A stretch of DNA of 64,000 nucleotides. It comes from JAAZKI01 sp012799905 (lineage in GTDB: Bacteria; Verrucomicrobiota; Lentisphaeria; Oligosphaerales; Oligosphaeraceae). Made by a program: the position numbers and the translations under genes. A model generated the notes under the pieces. The model worked only from the letters and a program-made list of their open reading frames with translations, did not search any database and was not told where the DNA came from. Shown one piece after another: positions 58,882 to 64,000 of the stretch; positions within the stretch are counted from its first letter, which is position 1; each line of letters starts with the position of its first letter. The DNA is taken from positions 248,001 through 312,000 of the forward strand of contig JBMNFR010000006.1 in the NCBI GenBank assembly GCA_050949415.1. Direction: 5' to 3'.

Positions 58882-60072
58882 TCACCCTTCTGGCTTCTCT
58901 TCCGCCGCTGGCTTCTCCTCTGCTGCCGCTGGTTTTGGTTTATCTTTCAGGAGTTCGGCAAGAGTTTTGTTGACATTGGAGAGGGCGTAGGTTCCGACCT
59001 CATAAGTCCACGGCGACAGGCGGTCGTTAAGCTCCTTGGCCTTGTTTTGCTTTTCCTTGACTTTGCGGGCGAATTCGGCATCCAACCGGTCTTTGTCTTC
59101 GGGCTTTTCATCAGCAGGCGGGATGCGGGTCAAGTCGCCTTTCCATTCGACATTCAGCGACAAATACTGCTTGCCGTTGACTACGGCGCCAAAGCGGATG
59201 GTATAGACAAAGCCGTCGAAGTCCATGGCAGTCAGGACTTTTTGTTTGTCCATGCCGATGTCTTCCGGTTTAGCGGCCGGGTCTGCGACATCGTTGAAGC
59301 GAATCCAGGAAAAAGCGCTCTTGATGCTGTTAAGTTTGGTGTTGTCGACTTCCTTGTCAGCAGGGATTTCGGCCAGCAGGGTGAAGTCTGCGGTTTTATG
59401 GTCACGGCTGACGCTCCAGAGCGGTTCGCCGTTTTCGCTCAAGGTCGCGTTTTTGAGGTCGCTGATTTTGAAGAATTCCTTGTCGAGCCAGAAGCTGACC
59501 GGTTCATCAATCAGTCCGAAGGTGTGATTGGTGCTGATGACGCGATGGTCGGGCAGCTCCAGGTAACGTCCGACCGGGATGGCGCCGCCGCCCATGCCCA
59601 TCATGCCGGGCATCTGCGGCTGGCCTGAATCCTTTTCGATTTTTTTGCCGAAGACGAGTGTTTGCAAGGCCTTGCCGTCTTTATCGGCGAGGGTGACAGT
59701 GACTGCGCCCTGGTCTGGGGTCAAGTGCAGGTCGCCGCGTTGCGTTTCATCGACGGTTATGTTCTGAGCGATCCTGGTCTCGGTCAAGTCGAATATGAAT
59801 TCATTCAGTTCAGCGAAGTTAGCCGGATAGCCGTAGCGGTCCTTGACTTTCCAGCCATCGTCCTTTTTCTCCAGGGTGATGGATTTGTCGACTGACCTCA
59901 GCGTCACCTGGCATACATTGGCGCTGTTGAAGTCTGTGGGCAGGATAGTCGCCCCGCCGGTCTGGCCGCCATCTCGCCAGGCATCATCGTGCGAACGGTT
60001 GACAAAATAGGCGAATACGGCCAGCACGACGGCGACCACGACCAATATGATTAGTTGTTGCTTCTGTTTCAT
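58882..60072 (-). CDS. DUF4340 domain protein of the ABC export operon
   Basis: 396 aa. One N-terminal membrane anchor (QQLIILVVVAVVLAVFAYFV), then a large external beta-rich region with KSITLEKKDDGWKVKDRYGY, the DUF4340 pattern, and a Lys/Glu/Ala-rich tail (KPAAAEEKPAAEEKPEG). It overlaps the GldG-like gene by 4 nt. The family is almost always found behind GldG-type ABC genes; its function is unknown, but it probably forms part of the export complex on the outer side of the membrane. It ends the operon. Confidence 0.88.
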   Translation of the reverse strand: MKQKQQLIILVVVAVVLAVFAYFVNRSHDDAWRDGGQTGGATILPTDFNSANVCQVTLRSVDKSITLEKKDDGWKVKDRYGYPANFAELNEFIFDLTETRIAQNITVDETQRGDLHLTPDQGAVTVTLADKDGKALQTLVFGKKIEKDSGQPQMPGMMGMGGGAIPVGRYLELPDHRVISTNHTFGLIDEPVSFWLDKEFFKISDLKNATLSENGEPLWSVSRDHKTADFTLLAEIPADKEVDNTKLNSIKSAFSWIRFNDVADPAAKPEDIGMDKQKVLTAMDFDGFVYTIRFGAVVNGKQYLSLNVEWKGDLTRIPPADEKPEDKDRLDAEFARKVKEKQNKAKELNDRLSPWTYEVGTYALSNVNKTLAELLKDKPKPAAAEEKPAAEEKPEG

Positions 60073-62006
60073 TGACGGACGCTCCTTTTGCGTTTGATGA
60101 TAGCCAGGGTGATGCCGCCGATGATGACGAGGGCTGGCATCAGGGCGATGTTGGCCAGCATGATATTGTTCTCCAGGCTGTCGATATCCTGCCGGAGTTG
60201 TTTGCGCACTTCCTTCAATTCCTTTTTAGCCTCAGCCTCTTTGCGACGGAATTTGGCCAGGACTTCCCGCTGCTCGGATGACAGCAGGTCTTTTTCGCCG
60301 GGGGTGCGCTTGCGCTGCAATTCGTTGATTTCCCGTTGGATGTCCTGGAGTTCGGTTTCCAGCTTGTTGATCTGGGCCTGGTAGCGTTCGGCAGCGGCGA
60401 TTTCCATGGCTCGGACGCGGGTGAACGGCCGCGCGGTGCCGCTGCGGGAGCGGATAGCGAACAGGGCGCTGTCGCCGGCCATGTTTTCCACTAGGTTCTG
60501 AGCCAGGGCCAGGTTATGGTTGATGGGCTGCGTGAACCTCTGGCCGAAGATGCTGCTTTGCCGGACGCAGAAAGCGTCATAGAGGATGTCAGCATCGCCG
60601 ACCAGGACGACAGCGCCGGGCTGGGTCGATGCTTGCAGCCAGCCGCCTTCGGGCGCTGCGGGCGGCGGCGGTGCGGTGTCCTCGCCGTCTTTGGGTGTGG
60701 GCGGCGGCGGGCCGTCGGGATAGGCGGTTTTGAAGGTGCCGGTCAGGCGGATGGCGATGTCCTTTGCCTTTTCGTCTGAACGGAACGACCTCAGCATGTC
60801 TTCGCCGCTGCGTTGAGCCATGAATTTTTCGATCATCTGGGAGTCGTCAGAGCTTTTCAGGAGGGTTGTTTTCGTCAATCCTTCGGCCGGGTCTCCAGTG
60901 AACATGCCTGCGTTGAGCAGCAGGATGGAGGACAGCTGGGCAGTGACCGGGGCGTCGGCAGCGACATTGTCCTGGGTTAGGCTGAGGACGGTCGGCATCT
61001 GTTCGGCGCCGCCCTGGGCGCTGCGGCGGATTGCGGTGGAATTAGCGCGGTCGACGATTACCTGGTCGACATTGAAGTTGATGCCCCAGGCTTTCAGCAG
61101 GGGCTCCAGGGTCGAGGAAGGCGGCGGGGTGTACTGCATCTGCCTTTGTTGCTGTTGCTGCTCATGCATGTCAGCCATGCAGAGCGGGTCCAGGAAGGCG
61201 ATCAGCCGGCCGCCGCGGAGCACGAATTGGTCAAGGGCGAACATGGCCGCGTCTCCGATGTCTCTCGGATGCAGAACCAGCATTACGTCAATGTCAGAAG
61301 CGATTTCCGTGGTGTCCATGCTGACTTCGACCACGTCATATTCTTTTTTCAGTTCGGAGACGATGAACCAGGCCGGCTTCATGCCGCCCTGGCCTTGCAT
61401 CATCATCATTGGGTTGTCGATGCCCCCGAACACCTTCATAGCGCTGAGCACTCCGACTTTGTTTTTCTTTGGATTAGTGACGTTGATGATGGCTCGGGTC
61501 AGGTCGTATTCCAGGAGCATTTCCCGTTCTGGGCTGAGGAAGGGAATGGCCTGGGTGTTGTCGGCGCAGGTGATGGCCAGGCCGAGGTAGATGCGGTCGT
61601 CAGCGCCGAACATGTCCGTCGACTGGCCGATCACGCCGTCGATATTGGCCGAATCCTCGGCATCGGAATCGGGCTTGGGATTGAGTTTGGTGATCTGGAT
61701 GCGCTTGCCGGCATGGCGTCGATATTCCTTGAGCAGGTCTTCAACGCGGCTGGCGTAGGTCTTCAGGCCAACCGGCATCTGGGCGGCGTCCTTAGAATAA
61801 TAGAAGCGGATGTTGACGTTTTTGTCCAACTTTTTCAGGGTTTTGATTGTTCCTTCGGACAAGGTGTAGAGTTTGTCCGCAGTGCCGTCAAAGCGGATGT
61901 TGGAGGAGCGGAACAAGAGATTGACGATGATGAGGATTACTGCCATGGCCACTATGCCCACAAAGGAATAGAGGTAGGCCTGCAAGCGTTTTTTATTTAC
62001 ACTCAT
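60069..62006 (-). CDS. GldG-like ABC-transporter auxiliary membrane protein
   Basis: 645 aa. N-terminal membrane helix (YSFVGIVAMAVILIIVNLLF) and C-terminal helix (NIMLANIALMPALVIIGGI). The large external part carries ADKLYTLSEGTIKTLKKLDKN and ILKYDLTRAI-like motifs (here LLEYDLTRAI), typical of the GldG/ABC_transp_aux family, plus a coiled coil near the C-terminus (ETELQDIQREINELQRKR). In Bacteroidetes GldG works with GldA/GldF in gliding; outside that phylum the role is open. It starts 73 bp after the permease gene and overlaps DUF4340 by 4 nt. Confidence 0.9.
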   Translation of the reverse strand: MSVNKKRLQAYLYSFVGIVAMAVILIIVNLLFRSSNIRFDGTADKLYTLSEGTIKTLKKLDKNVNIRFYYSKDAAQMPVGLKTYASRVEDLLKEYRRHAGKRIQITKLNPKPDSDAEDSANIDGVIGQSTDMFGADDRIYLGLAITCADNTQAIPFLSPEREMLLEYDLTRAIINVTNPKKNKVGVLSAMKVFGGIDNPMMMMQGQGGMKPAWFIVSELKKEYDVVEVSMDTTEIASDIDVMLVLHPRDIGDAAMFALDQFVLRGGRLIAFLDPLCMADMHEQQQQQRQMQYTPPPSSTLEPLLKAWGINFNVDQVIVDRANSTAIRRSAQGGAEQMPTVLSLTQDNVAADAPVTAQLSSILLLNAGMFTGDPAEGLTKTTLLKSSDDSQMIEKFMAQRSGEDMLRSFRSDEKAKDIAIRLTGTFKTAYPDGPPPPTPKDGEDTAPPPPAAPEGGWLQASTQPGAVVLVGDADILYDAFCVRQSSIFGQRFTQPINHNLALAQNLVENMAGDSALFAIRSRSGTARPFTRVRAMEIAAAERYQAQINKLETELQDIQREINELQRKRTPGEKDLLSSEQREVLAKFRRKEAEAKKELKEVRKQLRQDIDSLENNIMLANIALMPALVIIGGITLAIIKRKRSVRQ

Positions 62007-62079
62007 GAGGGATTTCCTTATGTTTTTTCAACGCGTCGCCGGGGGCTCCGGCCGGCATGTCGTTTTGGATCGGTTTAGA

Positions 62080-62811
62080 TTACCGGCGGTTTCGGAGGAT
62101 GATGGCGGTGGTGAACAGGGCGAAGATGGTGAGTGTGCCGAAGTAGATCAGGTCGCGCAGGTCAAGGACGCCGCGCTGCATGCTCTCGAAATGGAAGATG
62201 ATGCTCAAGCCGGCGGCGAATTCGACCAGCCAGTTGGCTGCGCCCCATTTCAGGAGGAGGCTGGTGACTGGCGGATAGCCAGCGAGAACCAGGAACAGGC
62301 AGATGACGACCGAGGTGATGAAGCTGATCACTTGATTGCGGGTGCAGGCCGAGGTCATGCCGCTGATGGCTAAATAAGCGCCGGCGATTAGAAAGCTGCC
62401 GAAATAGCCGGTCAGCATCGGCCCGAGGTCAGGCTCGCCCAGGTAAAACACGGTAATCGGCATCGGCAGGGTCAGCAGCAGGGCAAAGCCGAGAAATAGC
62501 CAGCCGGCCAGGAATTTCCCCAGGATAGCCTGGGATAAGGTGATCGGCATGGTGAAGAGCAGCTCTAGTGTGTCCATGCGGCGCTCCTCGGCCCATAGGC
62601 GCATGCCGACGGCTGGGACAAGAAGCATGTACAGCCACGGATGCCAGATGAAAAAGCTCAGCAGGGAGGCCTCGTTGTAGCGGAAGAAGCCGCCCATCAT
62701 AAAGGTGAAGAACCCCATGAGCAGCAGGAAAATGACGATAAAGACATAGGCGACCGGCGAACTGAAGTAGCTGGCCAGCTCGCGCTTAGCGATGATCCAG
62801 ATGTTTCTCAT
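62080..62811 (-). CDS. ABC-2 type transport permease (GldF-like)
   Basis: 243 aa with six predicted membrane helices (for example VAYVFIVIFLLLMGFFTFMMG and FITSVVICLFLVLAGYPPV). The region LWAEERRMDTLELLFTMPIT is the conserved cytoplasmic loop of ABC-2 permeases. It overlaps the ATPase gene by 4 nt and would dimerise to form the channel. Substrate unknown. Confidence 0.93.
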   Translation of the reverse strand: MRNIWIIAKRELASYFSSPVAYVFIVIFLLLMGFFTFMMGGFFRYNEASLLSFFIWHPWLYMLLVPAVGMRLWAEERRMDTLELLFTMPITLSQAILGKFLAGWLFLGFALLLTLPMPITVFYLGEPDLGPMLTGYFGSFLIAGAYLAISGMTSACTRNQVISFITSVVICLFLVLAGYPPVTSLLLKWGAANWLVEFAAGLSIIFHFESMQRGVLDLRDLIYFGTLTIFALFTTAIILRNRR

Positions 62812-63773
62812 TGGTCGGCCTCCTTGGCGCTGTCCAGGCTGGTGATGGCGCGGAAGACGTCGTCAAGACGCCCGCTGTCGGTATGCAATTCGTCAAACGC
62901 CCAGTTGCGGCTGTCAAGCAAGGCCTTGACTGCGGCGGCAAGGCCGTCTTTTTTCTTGTTATCTCGGACTGGGATGGAGACGGTGATGGCGCCTTTATGC
63001 TCGGAGGTGAGGCTCGGCTTGCCCGCGTTAGGCAGACTGGCGACAGCCTGTTCGAAGTCTTTGAAGGCCACGCCTTGGATTCTGACGACGACGGTTCCGG
63101 CAGTGGTTGATTTGGCGCGCATTTCAGCTGGGGTGCCATTGAAGACGAGGTGGCCCTGATCAATGATGATGACGCGCGTGCAGATGGCCTCGACTTCCTC
63201 AAGAATATGGGTGGAAACGATGATGGCCTTGTTTTTCCCCATGTCTTTAATCAGTTCACGCATTTCGTGCTTCTGGTTGGGGTCAAGGCCATCGGTCGGT
63301 TCGTCTAACATCAGGATGGGCGGGTCATGCAGGATAGCCTGCGCAAAACAGGTGCGGTGGCGGTATCCTTTTGACAGGGTGTCAATAGACTGGCGGCGGA
63401 CGCGTTCCAGGTGGCAGGTGGTGATGGCCTTTTCCACGGCGTCGTCTTTCGCTTGCCCGGAGAGACCGCGGATGGCGGCGGTAAAGGCCAGAAATTGCTG
63501 GACGTTCATGTCAGCGTAGGCCGGGGCATTCTCCGGCAAGTAGCCGAAGATGGACTTGGCTGCGATGGGTTCCTCTTCGATGTCGTGGCCGCCGATGGTG
63601 ATCTTCCCACCGGACAGGGGCAGGAATCCGGTCAGCATTCGCATGGTCGTTGATTTCCCGGCGCCGTTAGGGCCGAGAAAACCTAGGACCTCGCCTTGGC
63701 TGACCTCGAATGAGACGCGGTCAACGGCAAGGTTCGGCCCGAACCATTTTTGCACGTCTTGAGCCTTAATCAT
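62808..63773 (-). CDS. ABC transporter ATP-binding protein (GldA/CcmA-like)
   Basis: 321 aa from the ATG at 63773 with a GGAGG site upstream; an open frame to 63902 is not conserved. Walker A GPNGAGKSTTMRML, a signature motif DTLSKGYRHRT in place of the strict LSGGQ, Walker B ILMLDEPTDGLDP and the H-loop VSTHILEE. A C-terminal domain of about 90 residues follows. It energises the ABC-2 exporter, and heads the four-gene operon ATPase-permease-GldG-DUF4340. Confidence 0.95.
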   Translation of the reverse strand: MIKAQDVQKWFGPNLAVDRVSFEVSQGEVLGFLGPNGAGKSTTMRMLTGFLPLSGGKITIGGHDIEEEPIAAKSIFGYLPENAPAYADMNVQQFLAFTAAIRGLSGQAKDDAVEKAITTCHLERVRRQSIDTLSKGYRHRTCFAQAILHDPPILMLDEPTDGLDPNQKHEMRELIKDMGKNKAIIVSTHILEEVEAICTRVIIIDQGHLVFNGTPAEMRAKSTTAGTVVVRIQGVAFKDFEQAVASLPNAGKPSLTSEHKGAITVSIPVRDNKKKDGLAAAVKALLDSRNWAFDELHTDSGRLDDVFRAITSLDSAKEADQ

Positions 63774-64000
63774 GCCTGTTTTAACCTCCTTGTGGACGGT
63801 GATGAGACGGCGGAGCAACGCGCCTCCGCCAGTCGAAAAAAAGCAAAAAAGGAAGATATGGACAAATCCATAGTTGGGAATCAGTGAATGAAATATTGAC
63901 ACGCGGTGTCTGAGATAGTTCCATTTGCTGCATGAAAAGTCATCGCGCCGGCTTGCGAAATAACCCAGCGGAATCAGCTGGCTTGCCTGGCGAAGGAGAC
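63774..64000. other. Upstream region of the ABC operon
   Basis: No gene seen up to the window end. AAGGAGGTT (63784-63792, minus reading) is the ribosome-binding site of the ATPase gene. Confidence 0.4.

Overview
The window looks like a chromosomal piece of an anaerobic, polysaccharide-degrading bacterium of the PVC group, most likely Lentisphaerota or a close relative. This is inferred from gene families, not from a marker tree. The pointers are several short pseudopilins with the FTLIELLVV signal and a C-terminal FAFWDGH motif, large secreted glycosidase-like proteins, a DUF4838 protein, an FGE-sulfatase/InlB-repeat surface protein, a GldG/DUF4340 ABC export operon, indolepyruvate:ferredoxin oxidoreductase, and intergenic DNA full of short hairpin repeats. 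The bulk is GC-rich; one island (about 44.8-46.7 kb) is clearly AT-rich.

Layout. 0.1-6.6 kb (minus): beta-mannosidase-like GH2, transmembrane Ser/Thr kinase with ankyrin repeats, and secreted glycosidase-like protein, as one probable operon. 6.9-11.8 kb (minus): iorA, iorB, galK, ffh. 12.5-18.1 kb (plus): DapA/NanA-type aldolase, GH2, glycerol-1-phosphate dehydrogenase-like enzyme and PHP phosphoesterase, separated by hairpin repeats. 18.3-24.8 kb (minus): a frameshifted giant surface protein and a DUF4838 protein. 25.3-27.7 kb (plus): fabH and a GNAT-like acyltransferase, followed by a 100-bp-unit hairpin array. 28.2-35.8 kb (minus): membrane alkaline-phosphatase-fold enzyme; folK, Gfo/Idh/MocA oxidoreductase and SDR; von Willebrand A membrane protein. 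36.4 kb: tRNA-Ser(GCT) with its own promoter and terminator. 36.7-44.3 kb (minus): type I restriction-modification hsdM-hsdS-hsdR plus a YgjP-like metallopeptidase. 44.8-46.6 kb (minus): a three-gene AT-rich cassette led by a TIGR04255-like protein, the best candidate here for an undescribed, possibly defensive, system. 47.0-52.2 kb (minus): GH16 and a second glycosidase-like protein, overlapping by 4 nt. 52.6-56.2 kb (minus): four tandem pseudopilin genes, two of them in a recent duplication. 56.7-58.8 kb (plus): cation/proton antiporter fused to a PTS EIIA-like domain, frameshifted. 58.9-63.8 kb (minus): ABC-2 export operon (ATPase, permease, GldG-like, DUF4340).

Two themes stand out. First, the intergenic DNA holds several related hairpin families: a 26-bp array, an exact 100-bp higher-order array made of four 25-bp hairpin modules, a 32-bp array, and a dispersed element of AGGGGCG heptamers plus a GGCACTAAAGTGCC hairpin. 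Many sit directly after stop codons, their stems differ by apparently compensatory changes around a common CTRAAG centre, and one coincides with the stop of an IorA that lacks its usual C-terminal ferredoxin domain. Second, three otherwise intact genes each carry an apparent single-base frameshift (near 21661, 56145-56151 and 57391), so either sequence errors or real lesions must be considered.
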